This document shows positions 50,556 to 59,637 of a stretch of DNA of 64,000 nucleotides, in pieces. The notes below the pieces were generated by a model. It did not search any database and had not been told where the DNA came from. It saw only the letters and a program-made list of their open reading frames with translations. Origin of the DNA: Ilumatobacter_A sp041688325 (lineage in GTDB: Bacteria > Actinomycetota > Acidimicrobiia > Acidimicrobiales > Ilumatobacteraceae); assembly GCF_041688325.1 (NCBI RefSeq), contig NZ_JBDNIJ010000042.1:30239-94238 (forward strand). Direction: 5' to 3'. Position 1 is the first letter of the stretch, and each line of letters begins with the position of its first letter. A program made the position numbers and the translations under genes.

Positions 50556-51146
50556 TCACCAACCGCACGGGTCATTCCAGCGCTTGATCATGCGGTTCTC
50601 GCGCTCCCAGCCGAGCAGCGACAGGGTGCTGGTGTTGAGAACGAAGCGCCGACCTTCTTGTGCTGGCAGGCCAAGCCAGCGGGCGGCGAAGATGCGCAGG
50701 AAGTGCCCGTGGGCGAGGACGGCAATCGGCCCACTGAGGCCGGAATATCGGTCGATGGCTGCATCGGCACGTCGGCCGACTTCATCGACCGACTCGCTAT
50801 TGACAATGTCATGGGTCCACACCGACCAGTCGGGAATGATCTGACGCGTCGCGTCGGTCGTGATCCCTTCGTAGTCGCCGTAGTCCCACTCAACGAGCAA
50901 GTCATCAACCGTCGGCGTCAAGCCAACGAGGCCTGCGGTTTCCCAGGCGCGTTGCAGAGGGCTCGCGAATGCGTGGGTGAAGGCGGTCTCGGCAACAGCA
51001 GCAGCAATTGAGCGGGCTTCCTCGCGACCGTGGTCGGTGAGGGGACTGTCTGTCCGGCCGACGCGCTGGCCGACGCGCTCTCGACGCGCTGGGCCTGCTA
51101 TGTGCACCGAGGGTCGCCATTCCGGATCGAACATGTGTGCGGACAT
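50556..51146 (-). CDS. histidine phosphatase superfamily protein lacking the RHG motif
   Basis: 196 residues from ATG at 51146; a GTG within the frame (VHIAG) could be the true start. The phosphoglycerate-mutase fold is supported by GRTDSPLTDHGREEA, TPTVDDLLVEWDYGDYEG (acid Glu) and VLAHGHFLRIFAARWLGL (second catalytic His). At the N-terminus, where RHGE(T) with the nucleophilic His should stand, the protein reads VHIAGPARRERVGQRV. It may be catalytically dead or N-terminally decayed. It diverges from uvrD2 with starts 26 bases apart. Confidence 0.75.
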   Translation of the reverse strand: MSAHMFDPEWRPSVHIAGPARRERVGQRVGRTDSPLTDHGREEARSIAAAVAETAFTHAFASPLQRAWETAGLVGLTPTVDDLLVEWDYGDYEGITTDATRQIIPDWSVWTHDIVNSESVDEVGRRADAAIDRYSGLSGPIAVLAHGHFLRIFAARWLGLPAQEGRRFVLNTSTLSLLGWERENRMIKRWNDPCGW

Positions 51147-51172
51147 CGACCTCGGTCGCTACAGTCCGAGGG

Positions 51173-54046
51173 ATGGCGATTGCGTGTGCGTACTGCAAGG
51201 GTGAACATGATTTGCCCGTTCAGGTACGCCAGTGCTGGGCCGACAACGGCGAGCAAGAGGTGCCCGTCGCCCACGAAATCGCCGACGCCGATCCTGGCGA
51301 CGGTGCGAGCTCCGAACCATCTGATGACGTTCCGCCGCCTCGGGCAGCAGCGCGGCGTCAGGTGTCCAGTACCCCCGTTGTTTCTGGCTTCGAGCGTGGT
51401 GTCACCGCAGCTGGCGCAGGCCCAGCGCAGCTCGGGCGCAATTGTCTTGTCGCAGCCTCGACCGTTGTCCCGGCGCCGTGGGCCGGTGCCGAGCGGGTCG
51501 TCGTCGATGCCGCCGCCGTGGCCGAACCGACCGTGTTGCTTGCCACGCTGCGAGCCGCCTCCAACTTGCGGCAGCGTCTCGTGATCGAACTCGCTGTCGA
51601 CTTCGACCGTGAGCCGATGTTGAAGACTGATGCGCAGCCCTTTGAGATGGGTGCTGATTTTGTTTTCGAACTCGAAGCACTGCACCACGCCGTCTGGTCG
51701 AATGCCGTCGACGTGCGTGAGGATCGGTTCGCCTGGATTGCGCTCGATCGTGCGGTCGCTGCTGGTGCAACCGCTGCGGCGAGCGACCAACTGGGCGACA
51801 TCGTCGCACCAAACGGAACTCCGCTCTGGCTCGACGGCGGGCCGATTCGCCACACCGATCCGGTCGATGGTGTCGCAGTCCTCCATGATGTCGCGGTTGA
51901 GCACCGCTCGTTTACCCCGCCCGGGGACAACGTCTCCGACGCCGACCTTGCACCCGACCAGCTCGCTGCTGTCACCCACAGCGGCGGCGCGGCGCGCATC
52001 ATTGCACCGGCGGGCTCTGGCAAGACGCGTGTGCTGACCGAGCGAGCTCGACATCTGCTCCGCACCTGGAATCTTCCGGTATCGGCCGTGATCCTGGTCG
52101 CGTTTAACAAGCGTGCCCAGGAGGAGATGGTCGAACGGACACCCGACCTGCCCGGTCTCCAGGTTCGAACGCTCAACGCCATGGCCCTGGCGATCGTCAA
52201 CGGCGCCGCCCCGTTTGCCCAGCAGCCGACACGGTGGAACACGATCAACGAAGTCGATGTTCGTCGGATTATCGGCGACCTGGTGTCGTTTCCGCGTCGT
52301 CGCAACAGCGACCCCGTTGCCCCTTGGATCGAGGCGCTCAGCTTGATCCGTCTCGGGCTTGTGGCTCCCGCCGACGCTGAAGCTCGCTATGACGGTGACG
52401 TGGAGGGGCTGGCGGCAGCGTGGCCTGGGTATCGCGCCGCGCTGGAACGAAAGCGTGCGGTTGATTTCGACGACCAGATCCACCGAGCGCTCCTCGTGTT
52501 GCTGTCGCAGCCTGAGGCTCGTCGAGTTGCTCAGCGGGCATGTCGGATGATGCTCGTCGACGAGTTCCAGGACCTCACCCCAGCCCACCTGCTCCTGATC
52601 CGTTTGTTGGCATCGCCGGGTGGTGCGGTCTTTGGTGTGGGTGACGACGACCAGACGATCTACGGCTACAACGGTGCCGATCCGGCCTGGCTGATCGACT
52701 TCGCCGAACTGTTTCCTGGCGCAGGCAGCCACCCGCTTGAAGTGAACTACCGCTGCCCGGCCGGAATCGTCGACGTTGTTGACCGACTGCTGCGTCACAA
52801 CGATCGGCGTGTCTCGAAGACGATTCGGGCGAACTCGACCGACGCCTCGGGGTGGTCGGTCGATACCGCGGTCGACCCGATCGGTGCGAGCCGCGAGGCC
52901 GTCGAGGCCGCGCTTCGAGGTGGCTCCACGGCGTCCGATATCGCTGTACTGACCCGTGTCAACGCACTCCTCGCGCCGGTCCAGGTCGCTTTGGCCGTTC
53001 AGGGCATCCCCATCTCGGGCGGGGTTGGCCTTGAGTTCGCCGACCGGACGTCGGTGCGAGCTGTGCTCTCGTGGTTGCGCTTGGCCACCCGCGACACGTT
53101 CTCTCCTGACGACATTCGTGAGGCGCTCCGTCGGCCGTCGCGGTCTTTCCATCCGCGTATCAACGACTGGGTGTGCGAGCAGGGGAGCATCGTCGACCTG
53201 CATCGCCTCGCCAGCCGTTTGAAGAACGAGCGAGACCAGGAACGCGTCACCGATTTCGCCGCCGACATTCAGAAGTTGCAGAAGTTGGTGCGCGACGGTG
53301 CACCGACGTCGGATCTTGTGTTCGCGTTGATCGACGAAATCGGTCTTGCCGGAGCGGTTGGCACGCTTGACGCACAGCGTCGCGGGATGAACCGCGCCGC
53401 GCAGGGCGACGACCTCACTGCCATCCAACACCTCGCAGCGCAGCATGACGACGCGGCGTCGTTCGAGGGGTGGATGCGAGATCACCTCGCCGTGCGTCGC
53501 GATCCCGGGGGCGTGACGCTGTCGACAGTGCACCGAGTGAAGGGTCAAGAGTGGCCGCACGTGGTGGTCCATCTGGCCGACGCCGAGCAGTATCCACACC
53601 GTCTTGCCGAAGACGTCGAAGAAGAACGCCGCCTCTTCCATGTGGCGATCACCAGGGCGAGTTCGCACGCCACCATTGTGACCGGCCCATCGCCGAGCCC
53701 GTTCGTCAGCGAGTTGACGAACGAGCCGACTGAGCGTCGGGCCGTCGCATCGCATCGCCCCGAGCCGGTCAAGAAGCCGTCCAGCTCGGCGGCGAGCAAG
53801 ACTGATCCGACTGCTGATCTCAACCCCGAGGCTCAAGTCCGGTTCGCCGCGTTGAAGGAACTTCGCAACAGCCTGCGCGATGGCAAGCCGGCTTACGTTG
53901 TCTTCGACAACAAGACGTTGGTCTCGATTGCACGGATGGCACCGACGACTCGCTCCGATTTGGGGAAGATCTCGGGCGTGGGGCCAGCCAAGCTCGACCG
54001 GTATGGCGACGCCGTGACCGAGTTAATGCAATCACTTGAGCGCTGA
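51173..54046 (+). CDS. UvrD2-like SF1 helicase with HRDC domain
   Basis: 957 residues from ATG at 51173. An N-terminal extension of about 270 residues has a Cys-containing start (CAYCKGEH, RQCWAD) and no recognised domain. Helicase motifs follow: Walker A APAGSGKTRVL (about 278), II LVDEFQDLTPAH, III GDDDQTIYGYNGADP, V TVHRVKGQEWPHVVVH, VI LFHVAITRASSHATI. A C-terminal HRDC domain (about 885-955) has VFDNKTLVSIARMAPTT. UvrD2 acts as a 3'-5' DNA helicase in repair. The usual tetracysteine segment before HRDC is not seen. Confidence 0.88.
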   Translation: MAIACAYCKGEHDLPVQVRQCWADNGEQEVPVAHEIADADPGDGASSEPSDDVPPPRAAARRQVSSTPVVSGFERGVTAAGAGPAQLGRNCLVAASTVVPAPWAGAERVVVDAAAVAEPTVLLATLRAASNLRQRLVIELAVDFDREPMLKTDAQPFEMGADFVFELEALHHAVWSNAVDVREDRFAWIALDRAVAAGATAAASDQLGDIVAPNGTPLWLDGGPIRHTDPVDGVAVLHDVAVEHRSFTPPGDNVSDADLAPDQLAAVTHSGGAARIIAPAGSGKTRVLTERARHLLRTWNLPVSAVILVAFNKRAQEEMVERTPDLPGLQVRTLNAMALAIVNGAAPFAQQPTRWNTINEVDVRRIIGDLVSFPRRRNSDPVAPWIEALSLIRLGLVAPADAEARYDGDVEGLAAAWPGYRAALERKRAVDFDDQIHRALLVLLSQPEARRVAQRACRMMLVDEFQDLTPAHLLLIRLLASPGGAVFGVGDDDQTIYGYNGADPAWLIDFAELFPGAGSHPLEVNYRCPAGIVDVVDRLLRHNDRRVSKTIRANSTDASGWSVDTAVDPIGASREAVEAALRGGSTASDIAVLTRVNALLAPVQVALAVQGIPISGGVGLEFADRTSVRAVLSWLRLATRDTFSPDDIREALRRPSRSFHPRINDWVCEQGSIVDLHRLASRLKNERDQERVTDFAADIQKLQKLVRDGAPTSDLVFALIDEIGLAGAVGTLDAQRRGMNRAAQGDDLTAIQHLAAQHDDAASFEGWMRDHLAVRRDPGGVTLSTVHRVKGQEWPHVVVHLADAEQYPHRLAEDVEEERRLFHVAITRASSHATIVTGPSPSPFVSELTNEPTERRAVASHRPEPVKKPSSSAASKTDPTADLNPEAQVRFAALKELRNSLRDGKPAYVVFDNKTLVSIARMAPTTRSDLGKISGVGPAKLDRYGDAVTELMQSLER

Positions 54047-54113
54047 GTACGAGCGTGACCGAAGCGACCTCGTCCGACCGGGACCGTCTGCGACGTCAAG
54101 GTACGGTATTTGT

Positions 54114-54767
54114 ATGACAATTCGTCCGCTGACGCCACTGGCTGAGCGCCCGACGTGGCGTGGGAGGATGCATGCGTGGGCGTTTATCGTCTCGATCCCG
54201 GCGGGTGTCTTGTTGATTCTTTCGGCTGACCGAGCGACGGAGCGCACTTCGGCGTCGATCTATGCCGCAACGTTGCTCCTGGTGTTCGGAACGTCGGCGG
54301 CCTATCACCGGCTCGCTCGCACCGATCGTGTCCGCCGGATTATGCAGCGGCTCGACCACACGATGATCTACCTGCTGATTGCCGGCACCTATGTGCCCGT
54401 GTGCCTCGTCGCACTTCCGCATGCGTGGGGGATTCCGATGCTGTCGGTCGTCGGTGCACTTGCGCTTATTGGCATGACGATCAAACTCGGTGGGTTCCAG
54501 CGCGTTCAGTGGGTTGGCTACGCCCTCTACCCAATCATGGGCTGGGCCCTGGCGGTGGCGTATCCGGTACTCGCCGACAACTTGTCGGGTGTGCAACTCG
54601 GGTTGATCGTTGCGGGCGGCCTCGCCTACACGATCGGCTTCCCCGTGCTCCTGATCAAACGGCCCAACCCGTGGCCGACAGTGTTCGGTTACCACGAGGT
54701 GTGGCACTCGTTCACGGTGCTCGCCGCCGGGCTGCACTTCGTTGCGGTCAGTTCCGTTCTCGCCTGA
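54114..54767 (+). CDS. hemolysin III family (YqfA/HlyIII) membrane protein
   Basis: 217 residues from ATG at 54114. Seven predicted transmembrane helices with the family motifs: SAAYHRL near helix 2, LDHTMIYLLIAGTYVP in helix 3 and FGYHEVWHSFTVLAAGLHF at the end. Conserved Ser, Asp and His residues form the metal site shared with PAQR receptors. The natural role in bacteria is unclear, probably membrane homeostasis. The next gene starts 8 bases after its stop. Confidence 0.9.
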   Translation: MTIRPLTPLAERPTWRGRMHAWAFIVSIPAGVLLILSADRATERTSASIYAATLLLVFGTSAAYHRLARTDRVRRIMQRLDHTMIYLLIAGTYVPVCLVALPHAWGIPMLSVVGALALIGMTIKLGGFQRVQWVGYALYPIMGWALAVAYPVLADNLSGVQLGLIVAGGLAYTIGFPVLLIKRPNPWPTVFGYHEVWHSFTVLAAGLHFVAVSSVLA

Positions 54768-54775
54768 ATCAACCT

Positions 54776-55630
54776 GTGCTGTTCGAGCGCATTGTCGTCG
54801 TCGATTGGAGTGCGCGCAGCACACCGACGACCGGTGCCGACTCCGTTTGGATTGCCGTCGCTGACTCTGGTGGCATCGAACTTTCGAACCCGTCGACGCG
54901 GCGCGCTGCGCTGACCGAGGTCACCGCTGCAACCAATTCCGGACGCTCGACGCTGATTGGTGTCGACTTTTCGCTCGGGTTTCCTCGTGGCGCTACTGAA
55001 GCTTTGGGTCTTGTGGGGCGACCGTGGCGAGCGATGTGGGAGCTGCTTGGTTCCGAAATCAGTGATGACGATCGCAACCGGAACAACCGGTTCGCCGTGG
55101 CATCGGGCCTGAACGCCAAGGTGGTCAACGACGCTCCCGGTCCGTTCTGGGGGTGCCCGCCTGCACAACGCACCGACCACCTGACGTCAACCAAGCCAGC
55201 TCGTTTGAGGGCATGGCCGCCGGAATGGCGTTACGTCGAAGCCCGCCTCCGGGATGAGGGGCTCCGGCCGTTCTCCGCATGGCAGTTGCTCGGTGCCGGA
55301 GCGGTTGGCAGCCAGAGCCTGGTCGGAATCGCTGCACTCGAGCGGTTGCGTTGGAACCTCGGCGAGCGACTGTGCGTCTGGCCGTTCGACACCGGATTGG
55401 TCGTACCGACCGATACCGACGTCGTGGTAGCAGAGGTCTGGCCATCGCGGTGGCCGGTCATCATTCCGCCAGGCATGGTCAAAGACGCGGCGCAGGTTCA
55501 AGCGACTGCGCAACGGCTGGTTGACATGGACGCAGCGGGCACACTCGGCGCGCTCTTTGTGCCGGCGGTCGAAACGAGTCAGCTCGACGACATCCTCGAC
55601 GAAGAGGGCTGGGTGCTCGGAGTCACCTGA
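54776..55630 (+). CDS. RNase H-like fold protein (DUF429-like), unknown
   Basis: 284 residues from GTG at 54776. Acidic residues at VVVDWSARST (start), LIGVDFSLGFP and VVVAEVWPSRWP are spaced like the D-D-E site of RNase H-fold proteins. The protein is soluble. I recognise similarity to DUF429-type sequences by this pattern only and cannot name a function. It overlaps the convergent CDP-alcohol phosphatidyltransferase gene by 52 bases. Confidence 0.6.
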   Translation: MLFERIVVVDWSARSTPTTGADSVWIAVADSGGIELSNPSTRRAALTEVTAATNSGRSTLIGVDFSLGFPRGATEALGLVGRPWRAMWELLGSEISDDDRNRNNRFAVASGLNAKVVNDAPGPFWGCPPAQRTDHLTSTKPARLRAWPPEWRYVEARLRDEGLRPFSAWQLLGAGAVGSQSLVGIAALERLRWNLGERLCVWPFDTGLVVPTDTDVVVAEVWPSRWPVIIPPGMVKDAAQVQATAQRLVDMDAAGTLGALFVPAVETSQLDDILDEEGWVLGVT

Positions 55631-56223
55631 CGGCGGGCAGCGAGAGCGCGCTGGAGGACGCCAATCGTCACTCCTGTAGCCATCACCACGAAGGTGACAT
55701 CGGCGTGCTGGGGGAGGGCCAGCGCGATGGTGAACAGGATGATGGTCTCGGTTCCCTCGATCAGCCCTGCCGGCATCGTGACACTGGTCTGCTCGCGGCC
55801 CGTCCGCTCGCCGCGCTTTTCGAGCAGTGCACTCAACATCAACCACGACACGGAGTTGACGTAGAACGATCCGAGCAGCACTGCAACGATCTGCCACGTT
55901 CCAGGTTGGTCGACACCGAACGCGATCCCGAGCGGCACAGCGGTGTACCCGATCGTGTCGAACAGCAAGTCGACGTAGCCGCCAAAGTCGCTCGCGGAAT
56001 CGTTGGCTCGCGCGATCGCGCCGTCGAGACCGTCGAGCACTCGTCCGAGTAGCCACAAGATGACCGAGAGCACGATCGCGCCTCTCCAGGCAGCGACACC
56101 AGCGCCAACGCAGCAGACGAGGCTGAGGAACGATACGGCCGCTGACGACAGAAAGCTGGGGCAGCGTGCAGCGATGGGCGCGAGCAGGCGCTCCTTGGTG
56201 GAGCGAAGTCGGAGGTCGAGCAT
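55579..56223 (-). CDS. CDP-alcohol phosphatidyltransferase family protein
   Basis: 214 residues. The catalytic motif D-G-x2-A-R-x8-G-x3-D-x3-D is visible in DGAIARANDSASDFGGYVDLLFD (about residues 68-90), within six membrane helices. Such enzymes swap CMP of a CDP-diacylglycerol or similar donor for a sugar or polyol phosphate. Substrate unclear. The last 17 codons overlap the opposite gene. Confidence 0.85.
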   Translation of the reverse strand: MLDLRLRSTKERLLAPIAARCPSFLSSAAVSFLSLVCCVGAGVAAWRGAIVLSVILWLLGRVLDGLDGAIARANDSASDFGGYVDLLFDTIGYTAVPLGIAFGVDQPGTWQIVAVLLGSFYVNSVSWLMLSALLEKRGERTGREQTSVTMPAGLIEGTETIILFTIALALPQHADVTFVVMATGVTIGVLQRALAARRQVTPSTQPSSSRMSSS

Positions 56224-56289
56224 TGAGGCTCTAGTGAACCGATTATCTGCCGGTCTGGACTGCCAATGCTCAATCAGTTTCGCAATGGG

Positions 56290-57309
56290 CTAGACCGTCC
56301 AAGTTCCGTTCGATCGCAGCAGGGCCTGCAAGTCGGCTGGGCCTTTGGCTTCGCTTGCAGCGATGACTTGGTCGTTGACCGCTGATGCGTACTCGGTGCG
56401 TTGGATATCACGAAAGACCCCGAACGGCGTCGGCGATGCATCGTCAGAGTTCAACCGGGCAAGCGCGAACGCAAGCGAAGGGTCATCGCGTGTTGCGTCG
56501 TGGACGAGGATGTTCTCGGCAGCGACGTCGGCGAGTTCGACCAGGCGGAGTTGCCCGTCGTTGCCCATCACGACACCTCGCTGACCGTCGGTTCCAAACG
56601 TGATCGGTTCTCCGTGGACGAGGTTGATCATCATTTCGTCACGCGCGCTTTTTTTCGTGATCTCGTCGAACTGCCCGTCGTTGAAGACGTTGCAGTTCTG
56701 ATAGATCTCTACGAACGACGCGCCCTTGTGGGCATGTGCTGCACGGAAGGTGTCCATCATGTGCTGGCGATCGAGATCGTGCGTGCGAGCCACGAAACTC
56801 GCTTCGGCCCCGAGCGCCACCGACAATGGGTTGAACGGCGCGTCGACCGAACCCATTGGCGTCGACTTGGCAACCTTGCCAATTTCTGATGTTGGCGAGT
56901 ACTGGCCCTTGGTAAGCCCGTAGATGCGGTTGTTGAACAGCAGGATGTTTAAGTTGACGTTGCGACGGAGCGCGTGGATGAGATGGTTGCCGCCGATCGA
57001 CAGGCCATCGCCGTCGCCGGTAATCACCCAGACATCGAGGTCTGGTCGGGCCGTCGCGACACCTGTGGCGATCGCCGGGGCGCGGCCGTGGATCGAATGC
57101 ATGCCGTAGGTGTTCATGTAATACGGGAACCGACTTGAACAGCCGATGCCTGAGATGAACACGGTGTTCTCCGGATTGACCCCGAGTTCGGGCATCAAGG
57201 TCTGGACCGCCAGCAGGATGCCATAGTCACCGCAACCGGGGCACCAACGCACTTCCTGGTCGCTGGTCCAATCGCTTTTCGTGGTCACTGCGACCTGTGC
57301 CGTGCTCAT
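56290..57309 (-). CDS. korB: 2-oxoacid:ferredoxin oxidoreductase beta subunit
   Basis: 339 residues. TPP-binding subunit: CPGCGDYGIL at the start, GIGCSSRFPYY and the pyrophosphate/Mg motif GDGDGLSIGGNHLIHALRRN ending in LFNNRIYGLTKGQ. With the alpha subunit, overlapping by 4 bases, it oxidises 2-oxoglutarate (or pyruvate) to the acyl-CoA, passing electrons to ferredoxin. KorAB of this type replaces or supplements 2-oxoglutarate dehydrogenase in many actinobacteria. Confidence 0.9.
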   Translation of the reverse strand: MSTAQVAVTTKSDWTSDQEVRWCPGCGDYGILLAVQTLMPELGVNPENTVFISGIGCSSRFPYYMNTYGMHSIHGRAPAIATGVATARPDLDVWVITGDGDGLSIGGNHLIHALRRNVNLNILLFNNRIYGLTKGQYSPTSEIGKVAKSTPMGSVDAPFNPLSVALGAEASFVARTHDLDRQHMMDTFRAAHAHKGASFVEIYQNCNVFNDGQFDEITKKSARDEMMINLVHGEPITFGTDGQRGVVMGNDGQLRLVELADVAAENILVHDATRDDPSLAFALARLNSDDASPTPFGVFRDIQRTEYASAVNDQVIAASEAKGPADLQALLRSNGTWTV

Positions 57310-59219
57310 GACATACCCCCTGTGCTTGCTACTGCTTCATCGATTTCTGCTTCGATTTCCCGTGACTTGAACGGCAGGCCCTGGACCTTCGTGATTGCCT
57401 TGGCGTCAACCAGATAGGTGGCCCGCAAGAGGTTGGTGAGTTGGCCCATGTTGAGTTCAGGGACAAGCACACGTTTGTACCGGCCGAGGATCTCGCCGAG
57501 GTTCGGCGGAAGCGGGCTGAGGTGGGTGAGATGGGTTGACGCGACCTTCACCCCTACCCGGCGTCGGCGTTGTACAGCAGCGTCGATCGCAGCCCAGGTC
57601 GAGCCCCAGCCGACGACGAGGACGTCAGCATCAGCGTCACCGTGCACTTCGGCGAGTGGGATGTCTTCGGCAATTTTTGCGATTTTGGCGGCTCGCAGTT
57701 TGACCATGAGTTCGTGGTTCTCGGGCGTGTAGTCGATGTTGCCGGTGCCGTCTTTCTTCTCGAGGCCACCGACGCGGTGCATCAATCCTGGCGTTCCGGG
57801 GATAGCCCAGGGCCGGGCGAGGTTCTCATCGCGCAGGTACGGCCAGAAGACGTCGTTGCCGTCGTCGTCGACGTGGTTCATCTCGGTGGTGAACGGTACC
57901 GAGATGTCGGGAAGCGAAGCCAAGTCGGGCAGGAGCCAGGGCTCTGATCCGTTGGCGAGGTACCCGTCGCTCAGCAGCAAGACCGGGGTGCGGTACTTCA
58001 GGGCGATCCGGGCCGCTTCGATCGCGGCGTGGAAGCACTGGGCTGGGCTGTACGACGCAACGACCGGCAGCGGGGCTTCGCCATGGCGTCCGTAGAGCGC
58101 GATGTTGAGGTCGGAAGCCTCGGTTTTTGTCGGCAGCCCTGTGGAGGGCCCGCCACGTTGGATGTCGACGATGACCATCGGCAACTCGATTGCGAAGGCC
58201 AGCGAGATCGTTTCGCTTTTCAGCGCCAACCCTGGCCCGCTCGTCGTGGTGACGGCAAGGTGCCCAGCAAAGGCGGCACCGAGCGCAATACCAACTGCGG
58301 CAATTTCGTCTTCGGCCTGCAGGGTCCGCACGCCAAAGTGTTTGTGTTTGGCGAGTTCATGGAGAATGTCACTCGCCGGTGTGATTGGGTAGGACCCAAG
58401 CGTGAGCGGAAGGTTGGCTTGCTGGGCGGCAGCGATGAGCCCCCATGACAGGGCCATGTTGCCGGTGATGCTTGTGTACTCGCCAGACGGCAACTTGGCC
58501 GGACGGACTTCGTAACGGTGGCCGATCGCCTCGGTCGTTTCGCCAAAGTTGAAGCCGGCCTGGAAGGCCGCTTTGTTGGCGCCAGCAACCTTCTCGTTCT
58601 TGGCGAACTTCTCGTCGATCCATTCTTCGGTCGGCTCGGTCGGCCGGGTGTACATCCACGACACGAGGCCAAGTGCGAAGAAGTTCTTCGACCGTTCAGC
58701 ATCACGCGGTTTCACACCGAGTGGCTCGCACACTTTCTTGGTGAGGCTCGTCATGGGCACCTTCAACACCCGGTACCCGTTGAGCGTGTCGTCGTCGAGC
58801 GGGTTGACCGCTTCACCGGCGGCGTCGAGGTAGCCCGCCTTGATCAAGTTGCGCTCTCCGAACGCATCTTCGTTGATGATGACCGTGCCGCCGGTTTCAA
58901 GGCGGTGAAGATCGGCCTTCAGCGCGGCCGGGTTCATCGCGACAAGGACATTTGGGTCGTCGCCCGGCGTGGTGATGTCGTGGTCGGCAATGTTGACCTG
59001 GAATGCTGACACGCCGTTGACCGTGCCGGCAGGTGCGCGGATCTCGGCCGGGAAATCAGGCATGGTCGACAGGTCGTTGCCGAACGATGCGCTGACCGAA
59101 GTGAAGCGATCGCCAGTCAACTGCATGCCGTCGCCAGAGTCACCCGCAAACCTCACGATGAGATGGTCGAGTACGCGATTTCCGTCGGCCACATCGGGCC
59201 GATCGATGGTGTCCGTCAT
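57306..59219 (-). CDS. korA: 2-oxoacid:ferredoxin oxidoreductase alpha subunit (gamma-alpha fusion)
   Basis: 637 residues from ATG at 59219. The N-terminal gamma domain (LIVRFAGDSGDGMQLTG start, about 20-205) is fused to the alpha domain (SLGSYPITPASDIL-type segment, GPGLALKSETISLA) and ends in the CoA-binding region. It forms the KorAB complex with the beta subunit encoded downstream. The open frame reaches back to 59288, but MTDTIDRPD is the natural start. Confidence 0.9.
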   Translation of the reverse strand: MTDTIDRPDVADGNRVLDHLIVRFAGDSGDGMQLTGDRFTSVSASFGNDLSTMPDFPAEIRAPAGTVNGVSAFQVNIADHDITTPGDDPNVLVAMNPAALKADLHRLETGGTVIINEDAFGERNLIKAGYLDAAGEAVNPLDDDTLNGYRVLKVPMTSLTKKVCEPLGVKPRDAERSKNFFALGLVSWMYTRPTEPTEEWIDEKFAKNEKVAGANKAAFQAGFNFGETTEAIGHRYEVRPAKLPSGEYTSITGNMALSWGLIAAAQQANLPLTLGSYPITPASDILHELAKHKHFGVRTLQAEDEIAAVGIALGAAFAGHLAVTTTSGPGLALKSETISLAFAIELPMVIVDIQRGGPSTGLPTKTEASDLNIALYGRHGEAPLPVVASYSPAQCFHAAIEAARIALKYRTPVLLLSDGYLANGSEPWLLPDLASLPDISVPFTTEMNHVDDDGNDVFWPYLRDENLARPWAIPGTPGLMHRVGGLEKKDGTGNIDYTPENHELMVKLRAAKIAKIAEDIPLAEVHGDADADVLVVGWGSTWAAIDAAVQRRRRVGVKVASTHLTHLSPLPPNLGEILGRYKRVLVPELNMGQLTNLLRATYLVDAKAITKVQGLPFKSREIEAEIDEAVASTGGMS

Positions 59220-59444
59220 GTGTGTGCCCCCATTGGCTATGTAGGTGGATCGACCATTGCCCCCAATGTCGACCCTGTTGCCCGGCACCGTTGCCGGTCG
59301 TGCTTGATAGGACGGTAGCGCACCGGGGTGTGGGTACTGGTGGCAGAGGACCGCGACGGAAAACCGGGAGGGAAATCCGCGACGGAAGTGACGTTGCTGT
59401 CTGATGGACTCGCTGCCCTGCTGTAGATCGGTACAGTCGCCATC

Positions 59445-59612
59445 ATGAAGAAAAAGGTCCTCGCCGCCGGCGTAGTTTTCTCATTGCTTGTGGCAACCGG
59501 CTGCAGCGGAAGCGATGCTGACGACTCGCCGCCCCCGGCGGGTGGAATCAACGGGCCAGCCATCGTTGATCCGAACGCCGAAATCGGTCCGGCGAACGAC
59601 TCCGGCGACTGA
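59445..59612 (+). CDS. 55-residue lipoprotein
   Basis: ATG at 59445 opens 55 codons to TGA at 59610-59612. The N-terminus MKKKVLAAGVVFSLLVATGC is a complete lipoprotein signal peptide with lipobox VATGC. The mature part is only about 36 residues, acidic and rich in Asp, Pro and Gly (SDADDSPPP start), with no domain. It lies 25 bases upstream of tdk on the same strand. The intact lipobox and reading frame support a real gene; function unknown. Confidence 0.7.
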   Translation: MKKKVLAAGVVFSLLVATGCSGSDADDSPPPAGGINGPAIVDPNAEIGPANDSGD

Positions 59613-59637
59613 CGGACGCGACTAGGTTCGTCTCCAG

